A DNA stretch of 45,012 nucleotides from Salinicola endophyticus (GTDB lineage Bacteria; Pseudomonadota; Gammaproteobacteria; Pseudomonadales; Halomonadaceae), in contig NZ_PZJO01000004.1 in assembly GCF_003206575.1 (NCBI RefSeq), positions 316-45,327 of the forward strand, read 5' to 3'. A program made the position numbers and the translations under genes. The notes under the pieces are model-generated. The model worked only from the letters and a program-made list of their open reading frames with translations, was not told the origin of the DNA and ran no database searches. Shown here one piece after another: positions 20,475-29,206 of this stretch (positions are counted from its first letter, which is position 1; each line of letters opens with the position of its first letter).

Positions 20475-21365
20475 TCAGTCGGCGATGGCCTCGCGCACGA
20501 GCTGAATGAAGTGCTGCGCCTGCGGCGTCAGAGGGTGGCGTGCATGGGTCAGCCATACCTCGGAGCGCGCATCGGCATCACTGATCGGACGGTAGCGCAC
20601 GTTGTCGATGTGGATATGGCGAAACGACTCGGGCAGCAGCGAGACACCCAGCCCGCTGGCGACCAGGCTGATGATGGTATTGGGGCCGCCGACCTCCTGG
20701 ACCAGACGCGGCGTCAGCCCGCGCTGGGCGAACAGCACGTTGAACTGATCGAGCAGACCGGTACCGGCGGCGGGCGAGAAGTAGACGAAGGGCTGGGTGG
20801 CCAGTTCGGCCAGACTCAGCGGGGTATCGCTCGCGCCCAGCTCGCTCTGGGCATTGACCACCGCCACCAGCGGTTCGCGGATCAGGGTGAAGGCGGAAAG
20901 CTCCGGTGGCAGCGTGGCTCGGCGCATGATGCCGATATCCAGATCACCCTCCAGCAGCGGTGTGATCTGGCGCTGGCTGTTGAGCTCGTGCATGCGCAGG
21001 TCGACATCGGGATAGCGCTGGCGATAGTGCATCAGCGTGCGTGGCAGCAGCGAGGTCAGCGGTACCGAGGTGGTGAAGCCGATACGCAGCTGGCCGCTCT
21101 CGCCGCGGCCGAGGCGAGAGACCAGGCGTGAGGCACGCTCGGCGCGGGCGAGCACCTCCCGCGCCTCGTCGAGGAACAGCGTGCCTGCGGCGGTCAGCGC
21201 CACGCGACGGTTGGTGCGCACCAGCAGTCGGCCGCCCAGTTCCTCCTCCAGCGCTTTGATCTGTTGACTCAGCGGCGGCTGGGAGATGCCCAGGCGGGCT
21301 GCGGCACGGCTGAAGTGCAGCTCCTCGGCCACCGCCACGAAGTAGCGCAGGGTTCGCAGTTCCAT
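20475..21365 (-). CDS. LysR-family regulator, CatM/BenM-like N-terminus
   Basis: LTTR of 296 residues. The N-terminal winged helix is MELRTLRYFVAVAEELHFS with recognition helix ISQPPLSQQIKALEEELG, close to the CatM/BenM/YnfL group. The C-terminal effector domain begins around residue 90 (LRIGFTTSVPL). I prefer the start at 21365 because MELRTLRYF is the family N-terminus; an extension to 21392 adds nine residues. It is divergent from an MFS gene, like the E. coli ynfL-ynfM pair, and probably activates that gene in response to an unknown ligand. Confidence 0.92.
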   Translation of the reverse strand: MELRTLRYFVAVAEELHFSRAAARLGISQPPLSQQIKALEEELGGRLLVRTNRRVALTAAGTLFLDEAREVLARAERASRLVSRLGRGESGQLRIGFTTSVPLTSLLPRTLMHYRQRYPDVDLRMHELNSQRQITPLLEGDLDIGIMRRATLPPELSAFTLIREPLVAVVNAQSELGASDTPLSLAELATQPFVYFSPAAGTGLLDQFNVLFAQRGLTPRLVQEVGGPNTIISLVASGLGVSLLPESFRHIHIDNVRYRPISDADARSEVWLTHARHPLTPQAQHFIQLVREAIAD

Positions 21366-21383
21366 GGTGTCGTCCGTCGTAAT

Positions 21384-21423
21384 GATATGCATAGCGTATC
21401 AAAAACTACGAATCATATATTCG
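21384..21423. promoter_or_regulatory. Candidate LysR operator region between regulator and MFS gene
   Basis: Two dyads lie in the divergent region. ATATGCATAGCGTAT (21385-21399) is ATAT-N7-GTAT, one base off the ATAC-N7-GTAT site of CatM/BenM regulators. CGAATCATATATTCG (21409-21423) is a perfect 5-5-5 inverted repeat. The surrounding DNA is unusually AT-rich for this window. Confidence 0.55.
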
Positions 21424-21507
21424 AAATAAGGCCAAGGCCGGCTTATGCTGAGGCCTGCACCGGCGCGCGGCAGGAACCGCGCGGCCGCTTTCATCAGGAG
21501 TCTCGAC

Positions 21508-22845
21508 TTGCCCCGCCACCGCACCACCGCGCCGCTGCGCGATGCCACTACCGATCTCACTAGCGATGCCACCCGTGACGCCAACCGTGACGCCAACCGG
21601 ACACTGAACGACAGCGCCGAGCACCTTGAGGCGGAGTCGGCCGAGCGCGCCTTCATCGAGCGCGGCCGGCGCGGCTATCGACCCACCATGCTGGCGCTGT
21701 TCCTGGGCGCCTTCTCGACCTTCGTGCTGCTCTACTGTGTGCAGCCGATCATGCCCATTCTCTCCGAGGCCTTCGGTATCGACGCTGCCACCAGCAGTCT
21801 GTCGCTCTCGGTGGCCACCGGCATGCTGGCGATCGGCCTGCTGATCACCGGGCCGATCTCGGATGCGGTGGGGCGCAAGTCGATCATGTCGGTGGCGCTG
21901 CTGGCGGCCTCGACCTTCACGCTGCTGGCGGCGGTGATGCCGAGCTGGTCCGGGGTGCTGGTGATGCGGGCGCTGGCGGGGCTGTCGCTGTCGGGGCTCT
22001 GCGCGGTGGCGATGACCTATCTCAACGAGGAGATCCATCCACGCTATGTGGGGCTGTCGATGGGACTCTACATCAGCGGCAACAGCATCGGCGGGATGAG
22101 CGGACGCCTGATCAGCGGCGTGATGGTGGACTGGGTGCCGTGGCGCTGGACGCTGGCGATCATCGGCCTGGTCGCGCTGCTCGCCGCGCTTTTGTTCATG
22201 CGTTGGTTACCGCCGTCGCGGCACTTCACGCCGCGGCCGTTCAACGCCCGCAGCGTGCTCTCCGGCTTTACGGTGCACTTCAAGGACCGCGGGCTGCCGC
22301 TGCTGTTTCTCGAAGCCTTTCTGCTCATGGGCGGCTTCGTCACCCTCTACAACTACATCGCCTACCGCCTGCTGGCGGAGCCCTATCAGGTCAGCCAGGC
22401 GCTGGTCGGGCTACTCTCCATCGCCTATCTCTCGGGTACCTACAGCTCGGCCTGGGCGGGTTCGCTGGCCGACCGCCTGGGGCGTCAGCGCATCTTCTGG
22501 CTGTTCATCGTGATGATGCTGGTGGGGCTGGCGATCACCCTGTTCGAGCCGATCAGTCTGATTCTGGTCGGCATCCTGATCTTTACCTTCGGGTTCTTCG
22601 CTGCCCATTCGCTGGCCAGTGGCTGGGTCGGGCAGCGTGCCCGGCAGGCCAAGGGGCAGGCGTCATCGCTCTATCTCTTCAGCTACTACCTGGGTTCCAG
22701 CGTCGCCGGCACCCTGGGCGGCGCCTTCTGGTACTGGGGCGGCTGGCACGGCGTGGCGCTGTTCATCGGGGGACTGCTGCTCGTGGCGCTAATGATCGGT
22801 GTGTTCGCGCTGCGTCATCTGGAAGCGCCTAGCGCGACCGGGTGA
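21508..22845 (+). CDS. MFS transporter, YnfM-like
   Basis: Twelve-helix major facilitator, about 445 residues, resembling E. coli YnfM: TM1 FSTFVLLYCVQPIMPILSEA, then the MFS loop GPISDAVGRKSIM between TM2 and TM3. The likely start is TTG at 21508 with AGGAG 7 nt upstream; the ATG at 21445 lacks a site. The cytoplasmic N-tail is long (about 50 residues), charged, and contains a 12-bp direct repeat (CGTGACGCCAAC, about 21575-21600). It is probably controlled by the divergent LysR gene. Substrate unknown. A strong hairpin follows the stop. Confidence 0.9.
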   Translation: MPRHRTTAPLRDATTDLTSDATRDANRDANRTLNDSAEHLEAESAERAFIERGRRGYRPTMLALFLGAFSTFVLLYCVQPIMPILSEAFGIDAATSSLSLSVATGMLAIGLLITGPISDAVGRKSIMSVALLAASTFTLLAAVMPSWSGVLVMRALAGLSLSGLCAVAMTYLNEEIHPRYVGLSMGLYISGNSIGGMSGRLISGVMVDWVPWRWTLAIIGLVALLAALLFMRWLPPSRHFTPRPFNARSVLSGFTVHFKDRGLPLLFLEAFLLMGGFVTLYNYIAYRLLAEPYQVSQALVGLLSIAYLSGTYSSAWAGSLADRLGRQRIFWLFIVMMLVGLAITLFEPISLILVGILIFTFGFFAAHSLASGWVGQRARQAKGQASSLYLFSYYLGSSVAGTLGGAFWYWGGWHGVALFIGGLLLVALMIGVFALRHLEAPSATG

Positions 22846-22853
22846 TATCCACG

Positions 22854-22882
22854 CCGAGCGCCGATCGATGACCGGCGCTCGG
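22854..22882 (+). terminator. Hairpin terminator after ynfM-like gene
   Basis: CCGAGCGCCG pairs perfectly with CGGCGCTCGG (10-bp stem, 9-nt loop), followed by TTGTCTGGGTT, 8 bp after the stop codon. Confidence 0.65.
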
Positions 22883-22932
22883 TTGTCTGGGTTGGTTGTC
22901 TGGATTAGATGCCTGGATTGGCTGTCTGGCTT
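22881..22932. repeat. Imperfect 12-14 bp tandem repeat, four units
   Basis: GGTTGTCTGGGTT, GGTTGTCTGGATTA, GATGCCTGGATT and GGCTGTCTGGCTT follow head to tail in the convergent gap between the MFS and VOC genes. The array starts on the last bases of the terminator stem. Origin is probably slippage; no function is evident. Confidence 0.6.
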
Positions 22933-22995
22933 GGGTGGTCACCGATGCGGAGCGCTCTCGGTGAAGCTCAGGCGCCGAAACTCACTCTTCGACGT

Positions 22996-23421
<426 letters not shown>

Positions 23422-23532
23422 GGTGTGCGCTCCTCGTGTTGTGTGTCGCCACAGTTTGATGGCGAAAAAAATCGATGGAAAGCGGATAATATTGCAGTCT
23501 GATATCGATAATTTTGGATTCATGGCGACATC

Positions 23533-24426
23533 ATGCTGCGCGAACTCAAGACCTTTCTGGCGGTCGTGCGCCACGGCACCTTTTCGGCCGCCGGCGGTGC
23601 GGTGGGGCTGACCCAGTCCGCGGTGAGCGCGCAGATCCGCAACCTGGAGGCGGACATCGGCGAGCCGTTGTTCGAACGTACCGGGCGCGCTGTGCGCCTC
23701 AACGCAGCAGGTCGGCGCCTGCTGCCACAGGCCGAAAGCATGCTCGAACTGGCCGCGCGCATTCGCGCTTCCAGCGGCGACGAGTTGAGCGGCGACTGGC
23801 ATCTCGGCGCCATCGCCAGCGTCCAGAGCGGGCGTCTGCCGGCGATTCTCGCGACACTGGCAGCACGTGCCCCGGGGGTGATGACGCGGGTGGTGCCCGG
23901 GGTGTCGCTGGCGCTGCTCGATCAGGTCGACAAGGGCGATCTGGACATGGCGCTGATCGTCAACCCGCCGTTCGCCCTGCCGCGGGACCTTCACGCCTGC
24001 GTCATCGCCCGCGAACCCTTCGTGTTGATCGCCCCACTGACCAGTCAGGAGACGACCCTGGAGGACCTGCTGACGCGGCACCCTCTGGTGCTCTACGACC
24101 GCGGCTCGTTCGGCGGGCGTCAGGTGGTGCGTTTTCTCGAGCGTCAGGGGCTGCGCCCGGAGATCCGTCTCGAGCTCGACGAGATCGACGCCATCGCGCG
24201 CCTGGTGGCCTGTGGCCTGGGCGTGGCGCTGATTCCGCGCACCGGCATGTGGTGTTTGCAGTCGCCGCTGCCGGTGCGCGTGCTGCCGCTGGGCGAACGT
24301 GGCTTTCACCGCGAGCTGGTGATGGTGTCGCGCCTGCCGCCGGAGCAGTCCGCGCTGGTGGCGCTGATCGAAGAGGCACTGCTGGGGGAGGCCGCGCATG
24401 CGGTTGTCGACGACCCTATGCAATGA
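23533..24426 (+). CDS. LysR-family transcriptional regulator
   Basis: LTTR of 297 residues. The winged helix is [20 protein letters not shown] with recognition helix [18 protein letters not shown], and the effector-binding domain begins near residue 90 ([13 protein letters not shown]). It is divergent from the VOC gene. The 111-bp gap is AT-rich and contains the palindrome TATCGATA (23503-23510), a possible part of the operator. It is followed by the pirin gene after 75 bp. The effector is unknown. Confidence 0.93.
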   Translation: MLRELKTFLAVVRHGTFSAAGGAVGLTQSAVSAQIRNLEADIGEPLFERTGRAVRLNAAGRRLLPQAESMLELAARIRASSGDELSGDWHLGAIASVQSGRLPAILATLAARAPGVMTRVVPGVSLALLDQVDKGDLDMALIVNPPFALPRDLHACVIAREPFVLIAPLTSQETTLEDLLTRHPLVLYDRGSFGGRQVVRFLERQGLRPEIRLELDEIDAIARLVACGLGVALIPRTGMWCLQSPLPVRVLPLGERGFHRELVMVSRLPPEQSALVALIEEALLGEAAHAVVDDPMQ

Positions 24427-24501
24427 TTGGGCTGAAATCATTCGCTTTTTTCGCGGCATGTGTGGCCTAGACTCCCTTCTAACATCAGTCAGGAGCCTCT
24501 C

Positions 24502-25365
24502 ATGCCTACCACCACACCACGCGGCGTCATCGCTCAGCACCCGGCCATACGCGACGATATCGGCGATCTGACGACTCGGCGCCCACTGCCGGGGCCGCAC
24601 CTGTCGCAGCTCGATCCCTTCCTGTTTCTCAATCATCACGGCCCGCAGGTCTATCCGGCCAACAATCGGGGCCTGCCGTTCGGCCCGCATCCGCATCGCG
24701 GCTTCGAGACGGTGACCTTCATCCTCGAAGGCTCGCTGGCCCACGCCGACAGCGCCGATCATCAGAGCGTGATCCACGCCGGCGGCGTGCAGTGGATGAC
24801 CGCCGGCAGCGGCATCGTCCATGCCGAGATCTCCCCTCCCGAGTTCCTGCGTGACGGTGGGCCGCTGGAGATTCTGCAGCTGTGGATCAACCTGCCGGCT
24901 CATCTGAAGATGAGCGAGCCGCGTTATATCGGTCTGCAGCAAGCATCGATTCCGGCGATTGACCTGGCCGGTGGCGGGGAGCTCAACCTGATAGCCGGTG
25001 AGTTCGAGGGCCAACGCGGGCCTGTCGAGAGCCTGACCGATGTGTTCATGTCGACGCTGACGCTAACGGCAGGCGCTTCCCCTACGTTGCCGGTTCCGAC
25101 AGGGCGACAGGTCTTTCTCTATCTGGTGGACGGCGAAGCCAGCGTCGGCGGCGAAGACGTCAAAGCGCAGCACCTGATCGAGCTGGAGACGCAGGGCGAT
25201 CGCGTCGAGTTGACGGCAACCACCGGGGCGCGGCTGATTTTCGGCCATGCTGCGGTGATCGATGAGCCCGTCGTCTCCCATGGCCCGTTCGTGATGAACA
25301 CCCGAGAGGAGATCGTGGCGGCCATCGATGACTACCAGGCCGGGCGCTTCGGCGGGCTGGCGTGA
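24502..25365 (+). CDS. Pirin family protein
   Basis: A 287-residue bicupin. The N-cupin has the metal motif [17 protein letters not shown] and later GSGIVHAE, giving the usual three His and one Glu ligands. The C-terminal pirin cupin follows ([26 protein letters not shown]). Bacterial pirins include quercetinase-like dioxygenases and redox-sensing modulators; which applies here cannot be read from sequence. The start at 24502 follows CAGGAG. The same-strand LysR gene upstream may be its regulator. Confidence 0.94.
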   Translation: MPTTTPRGVIAQHPAIRDDIGDLTTRRPLPGPHLSQLDPFLFLNHHGPQVYPANNRGLPFGPHPHRGFETVTFILEGSLAHADSADHQSVIHAGGVQWMTAGSGIVHAEISPPEFLRDGGPLEILQLWINLPAHLKMSEPRYIGLQQASIPAIDLAGGGELNLIAGEFEGQRGPVESLTDVFMSTLTLTAGASPTLPVPTGRQVFLYLVDGEASVGGEDVKAQHLIELETQGDRVELTATTGARLIFGHAAVIDEPVVSHGPFVMNTREEIVAAIDDYQAGRFGGLA

Positions 25366-25529
25366 TCGGCATGGCGGGCGACCCGCGGGCTGTCTAGGCT
25401 CGAAGAAGGGTAAGACCGAGGGTCGGCATCGCTTGCCGATCCTGCGTCAGGTTGCGGTCGAGTGCCGGGTTTCGGTCGCAGGCCAGCTTCAAGCGTCTAT
25501 CGCGCTTCAATCCGTTTCAGGAGACAGCA

Positions 25530-26414
25530 ATGAAAGTGGGTTTTGTGGGTCTAGGGGCCATGGGCCAGGGGATGGCAGCGCAACTGCTCAAGGCCGGCCA
25601 CACGGTGACGGTGTGGAATCGCTCTCCCGCGCCGGTGGAGACGCTGGTGGCAGAGGGGGCCACGGCGGCCAAGTCGGCTCGGGCGCTGGCCGCCAAGTGC
25701 GACGTGCTGATCAGCATGCTGCCCGACGATCACAGCGTGCACGAGGTGCTGGTGGCATCCAAGGCGCTCGAGGCGCTGCCCAAGGACAGCGTGCACATCA
25801 ACATGGCCACGGTCTCTCCGGGCCTGGCACGGGCACTGGGGGCGCTGCACGACGGTCTCGGCTCCCACTATGTCTCGGCACCGGTGCTGGGGCGTCCGGA
25901 TGTGGCCGCCGCGGGCAAGCTCAACATCATCGTGTCCGGCGCACCGGCGGTGCAGGAGCGAGTGACGCCGGTACTGGAGGCACTGGGGCAGCGGCTGTGG
26001 CCGGTGGGCGATGCGCCAGAGCGCGCCTGCGTGGTCAAGATCGCGGCCAACTTCATGCTGGCCACGGCGATCGAGTCGATGGGCGAGGCCTCGGCGCTGA
26101 CGCGTGCCTACGGTATCGATGCCGATACCTTTCTGGAGATCGTCACCAGCACGCTGTTCGCCGCGCCGGCTTATCAGGGCTACGGCAAGATGATTCGCGA
26201 GGCGCGCTACACCCCCGCGGGCATGAAGATGGCGTGGGGCTTCAAGGATGTGAGTCTGGCGCTGGCGGCGTCGCAGGAGCGCCAGGTGCCGTTACCGTTC
26301 GCCGGCGTGCTGCGTGACAGCCTGCTCGATGCCATGGCCCATGGTGACGCCGACAAGGACTGGGCGGCGCTGGCCGAGACCGCAGCGCGCCGCGGTAATC
26401 TGGACGCGCGCTAG
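25530..26414 (+). CDS. NAD(P)-dependent beta-hydroxyacid dehydrogenase (HIBADH/GLYR family)
   Basis: A 294-residue oxidoreductase. The Rossmann motif is GFVGLGAMGQGMA with NRS ending strand two, which fits an NADP-leaning site. The substrate-site segment is SAPVLGRPDVAAAGKLNII, and the catalytic Lys is in VKIAANFMLATAIE. The C-terminal all-helical domain has GMKMAWGFKDVSLAL. It probably reduces or oxidises a short 3-hydroxyacid or semialdehyde such as glyoxylate or succinic semialdehyde; the substrate is not assigned. CAGGAGA lies 4 nt upstream of the ATG. A partial palindromic-repeat end follows. Confidence 0.92.
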   Translation: MKVGFVGLGAMGQGMAAQLLKAGHTVTVWNRSPAPVETLVAEGATAAKSARALAAKCDVLISMLPDDHSVHEVLVASKALEALPKDSVHINMATVSPGLARALGALHDGLGSHYVSAPVLGRPDVAAAGKLNIIVSGAPAVQERVTPVLEALGQRLWPVGDAPERACVVKIAANFMLATAIESMGEASALTRAYGIDADTFLEIVTSTLFAAPAYQGYGKMIREARYTPAGMKMAWGFKDVSLALAASQERQVPLPFAGVLRDSLLDAMAHGDADKDWAALAETAARRGNLDAR

Positions 26415-26421
26415 GTACGGG

Positions 26422-26461
26422 CTGAAAAGCGCGGGGCTCGCCCATGCCCCCGGCGGAGCCC
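26422..26461. repeat. Partial copy of palindromic repeat core, with hairpin
   Basis: CTGAAAAG, six bases, then GCTCGCCCATGC (26422-26447) matches the left arm of the 40984-41181 element with identical spacing. It overlaps a hairpin GGGCTC/GAGCCC (26434-26461) that could terminate the converging genes. No right arm is visible. Confidence 0.5.
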
Positions 26462-26478
26462 AGGCCAGGAACGACGCG

Positions 26479-27402
26479 TCAGTGCTTGCGATAGAGCCGA
26501 AAGCGGCGGTAGCCGGGCACGTTCTGCTCCTCCTCGGGGGTCTTCTTCCAGCGCTTGTATTCCCACTGATACTGCACCGGGTCGAGGCCGATGGCGGCCT
26601 CGACGCAGGCGTTGACGCCGGTCGCCGAGATCGTCTCGTCGCTGGCGTAGACGCGCTCGTCGGCGGCCAGAAAATGGATCGCGAACCCTCGCCCTCCCGG
26701 CAGCCTCCGCGCCACCCCGGTGACCACCCGCGCCTGGGTGCGGGCCACCAGCTTGGGCAGCAGGGTCGCGGTGTAGGCCTGGCGGCCGAAGAAGTCGGCG
26801 AAGACGCCACTGCCCCAGTTCGGCTCCTGGTCCGGCAGAATGCCGATCGCTTCAGCGCGTTTCAGCGCCTTGAGCAGGGCAGCCACGCCGCGCGGGTTGG
26901 TGGGTACCAGCTCGGCACCCATACGCTCGCGGCCGTGACGAATCACCGGGTCGAGATCGGCGATCTTGGGCGGTTCGTACATGGCGGTGAACGGGAAGTG
27001 GCTGGAGAGCCAGAAGTTGAGCACCTCCCAGTTACCGAAGTGGGGCGCCAGCACGATCACGCCGCGGTTCTCCGCCCGCGCGTCATCGAGCAGTTCGCGC
27101 CCGTGTACCTCGATGATCGCCTCATCGACGCGGCGTGGCGCGCCGATCCAGGCAAAGCCGAGTTCGAGCATGGTGGCCGCCGAGTGGTGCAGGCTCTGCC
27201 GTACGCGCTGGCGGCGATCGGCCTGGGTCGCGTCGGGGAAGGCGACCTCCAGGTTGCGCCGCGAGACGTGGCGCTCGCGCCGCGAAACGGCGTAAAGCAC
27301 CCGGCTGGCGATGCCCGCCAGGCGCCACAGCGTGGCCAGGCGCCAGCCCGACAGCAGACGCCAGAGCCCATGAATGGCCGTGGCCTTGAACGATCTCTTC
27401 AT
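26479..27402 (-). CDS. Lipid A biosynthesis acyltransferase (LpxL/LpxM-like)
   Basis: A 307-residue inner-membrane acyltransferase of the LpxL/HtrB family that adds secondary acyl chains to lipid A precursors. The catalytic HX4E motif is HFGNWE in APHFGNWEVLNFW. Later family motifs are PTNPRGVAALLKAL, GILPDQEPN with the GVFADFFG stretch, and the C-terminal YQWEYKRWKK. An N-terminal amphipathic/hydrophobic anchor lies in residues 8-35. ATG 27402 is chosen over upstream starts because MKRSFKATAIHGLWRLL fits the family N-terminus; its ribosome site is weak. Exact position specificity is uncertain. Confidence 0.92.
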   Translation of the reverse strand: MKRSFKATAIHGLWRLLSGWRLATLWRLAGIASRVLYAVSRRERHVSRRNLEVAFPDATQADRRQRVRQSLHHSAATMLELGFAWIGAPRRVDEAIIEVHGRELLDDARAENRGVIVLAPHFGNWEVLNFWLSSHFPFTAMYEPPKIADLDPVIRHGRERMGAELVPTNPRGVAALLKALKRAEAIGILPDQEPNWGSGVFADFFGRQAYTATLLPKLVARTQARVVTGVARRLPGGRGFAIHFLAADERVYASDETISATGVNACVEAAIGLDPVQYQWEYKRWKKTPEEEQNVPGYRRFRLYRKH

Positions 27403-27500
27403 CCGGATAGCAGTCGATCTTCTCGGCGAGTGTCGCCGTGCATTTTGCCTGTGGCATCGCCTGGGTTCTAGGGCCTGGAGAGAATACCCACGTGAGCCGC

Positions 27501-27537
27501 AACGCAAAAACCCCAGCCGGCGGCTGCCGGCTGGGTG
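27501..27537 (-). terminator. Rho-independent terminator after csgA
   Basis: On the minus strand CCCAGCCGGC pairs with GCCGGCTGGG (10 bp, 4-nt loop) and is followed by GTTTTTGCG. It lies 26 bp after the csgA stop and should end the csgBA transcript. Confidence 0.9.
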
Positions 27538-27563
27538 GTCTGGGCGGGCTGTGTGAGCCGGGC

Positions 27564-28277
27564 TCAGTACTGGGTGACGTTGGCCACGTTGCCGACACCG
27601 TTCTGCATGGTCTGGGCGAAGTTCTGCCAGCCGCCGGACTGGGTGTGGTTGACGCGGTTGGAGAAGCCATCCTGGCTGACGTAGGAGTCGTGGCCGTAAC
27701 CGGACTGCGACACGACTGCCTGGTTGAAGCCGCCATCCTGCAGGATATCGCTATCCAGCTGGTCGCCCTGCTGGTTCACGTTTGCCCGGTTCGCCCAGCC
27801 TTCCTGAAGGATGTAGCTGTCGTTGAGATCACCGTTCTGCATCACGTGAGCGCCGTTGTAGGCGTGCCCCCAGTGACCTTCCTGGCTGACGATCGAGTCA
27901 TTGCGATAGCCAGCCTGGCTGACCTTGGCCAGGTTGCCGTCGTCCTGCTGGCTGATGACCGATTCGTTATCGGTGCCGCTCTGCTGACGCACGCGGGCCA
28001 GGTTGCCATCGTCCTGCTGGGTGACGCGCGACCACTGGTTACCGCTCTGCACGACGTTGGCGTTGTTGCTGTCGCCGGTCTGGTCGATGAACGACTCGGC
28101 GGCGTTGCTGGCATTGCCGTTGAAGCCGGCCATGGCGTCGATTGCGTCACGCGAGGACTGGAAGGTGCTGGACGGGTTGGTGTTGCCGCCCGGGCTCTGC
28201 TGCGTTGCGTCTGCCATCACGGCTGCGCTCATGGCCATGGCGATGGAAGCTGCGAGTACCGACATTTTAATTTTCAT
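27564..28277 (-). CDS. csgA: Curli major subunit CsgA-like
   Basis: A 237-residue secreted amyloid subunit. It has a signal peptide (MKIKMSVLAASIAMAMSAAVMA) and a Gln/Asn/Gly-rich N-segment. About fourteen short curlin strands alternate in pairs, for example NNANVVQSG, GNLARVRQQSG, NDSIVSQEG and LDSDILQDG, and it ends NVANVTQY. The period is about 22-23 residues per repeat, as in CsgA, but the protein is longer than the E. coli one (151 residues), so more rungs. One near-duplicate pair (QQDDGNLARV / QQDDGNLAKV) suggests recent expansion. AGGGGA lies 5 nt before the ATG. CsgB lies 62 bp upstream. Confidence 0.93.
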   Translation of the reverse strand: MKIKMSVLAASIAMAMSAAVMADATQQSPGGNTNPSSTFQSSRDAIDAMAGFNGNASNAAESFIDQTGDSNNANVVQSGNQWSRVTQQDDGNLARVRQQSGTDNESVISQQDDGNLAKVSQAGYRNDSIVSQEGHWGHAYNGAHVMQNGDLNDSYILQEGWANRANVNQQGDQLDSDILQDGGFNQAVVSQSGYGHDSYVSQDGFSNRVNHTQSGGWQNFAQTMQNGVGNVANVTQY

Positions 28278-28339
28278 GATTTTCCCCTGGTTCTCTGAGT
28301 ACTGCCTTGCGTTCCCCTGTACGACTGCCGAGGCAGCCA

Positions 28340-28879
28340 TCAGTAGGTCACTATGGTGGCCGTTGCGCCGCTACCCGACCGGGACAGCTGGTCGACGGTG
28401 ATGGCTCGGTGGCCTGTTCCCGACTGTTGAATATTCACGGCGCCGTTGGCGCCGCGCTGAGTGATCTTGGCGTCGTAGCCGCTGCCCCGCTGCAGCAGCT
28501 TGGCATCGAGCGAGTGCCCGGTCTGATCGATGGCGCCGTCGTTGAAGCCGCCGCGCTGGTCGATGAGCGCATCGTTGGCGTAGCCGGACTGGCGGATGCT
28601 GGCCATATTGGCCGCTTCTCGACGGGCATTCTGCTGCACGATGCGGGCGCGATTGTCGCTGCCGAATTGCACCACCGAGGCACGATTGGTACCGATCGAA
28701 GCGCTGGCGTCGCTACGCGATTCTTGCTGGAAGAGAATGTGTTTCTCGTAACGATCGCGGGACGAATCGCCGTCGACTTCACTCGCCTCGGATGCCAGCG
28801 AGATCGCCGGTGCTGCGGTCAGTATCAGCAAGGCAGAAGCGCTGAGAAGGGGGCGAATGATAGAGGCTGGAGAACGCAT
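28340..28879 (-). CDS. csgB: Curli nucleator CsgB-like
   Basis: A 179-residue secreted curlin-repeat protein with a signal peptide ending near ISLASEA. Its curlin strands are more basic and more diverged (NRASVVQFG, NRARIVQQN, NDALIDQRG, LDAKLLQRG, YDAKITQRG), and it ends ATATIVTY. The Arg/Lys-rich repeats and its place before csgA fit the outer-membrane nucleator. It is upstream of csgA on the same strand, forming csgBA. The start at 28879 follows CGAGGGTG. No csgC gene is found next to the pair. Confidence 0.92.
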   Translation of the reverse strand: MRSPASIIRPLLSASALLILTAAPAISLASEASEVDGDSSRDRYEKHILFQQESRSDASASIGTNRASVVQFGSDNRARIVQQNARREAANMASIRQSGYANDALIDQRGGFNDGAIDQTGHSLDAKLLQRGSGYDAKITQRGANGAVNIQQSGTGHRAITVDQLSRSGSGATATIVTY

Positions 28880-29206
28880 GGTGACACCCTCGGTCGACTT
28901 GCTTTCCCGTACGAATTGGCGTGAACCTGTAGGGGTAATATTGCCGCAAGTCGGCAAGCGATACATCGGGATGCGGAGGGATTCAGCGGTATGATAATCC
29001 TGATGCCAACGATGGCGGTGATTGGGGGCAATTTATGGTTAATGATAATAAAAAAGCCGCCAGGTGGCGGCTGTCAATGCTGTGTCATAAAAAAAGATAG
29101 CAGAAGGGAGGTTGAGGACTTTCATGATGCATTATAGGTGTCGATTTTCTTGGTGAGCCCTGTTGCTGACGCTTGGTGATGAGTCGCAGCAGATGCCTGT
29201 CCTGAT
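28880..29206 (-). promoter_or_regulatory. csgBA upstream region
   Basis: A 327-bp gap holding the csgB promoter, but no clear gene. A perfect inverted repeat TTGCCG-CAAGT-CGGCAA (28941-28957) lies 62 bp upstream of csgB and is a candidate regulator site, possibly CsgD. The AT-rich half (about 28990-29100) contains the csgG terminator. No convincing -35/-10 pair is claimed. Confidence 0.5.
29045..29072 (-). terminator. Rho-independent terminator after csgG
   Basis: Minus strand GCCGCC-ACCT-GGCGGC followed by TTTTTTATTATC. It closes the csgDEFG transcript and separates it from csgBA. Confidence 0.88.

Noticed and set aside
27564-28277. Regular repeats that could suggest a CRISPR array
   Set aside because: They are in-frame curlin repeats in a gene with signal peptide; spacing and sequence vary as protein repeats do.
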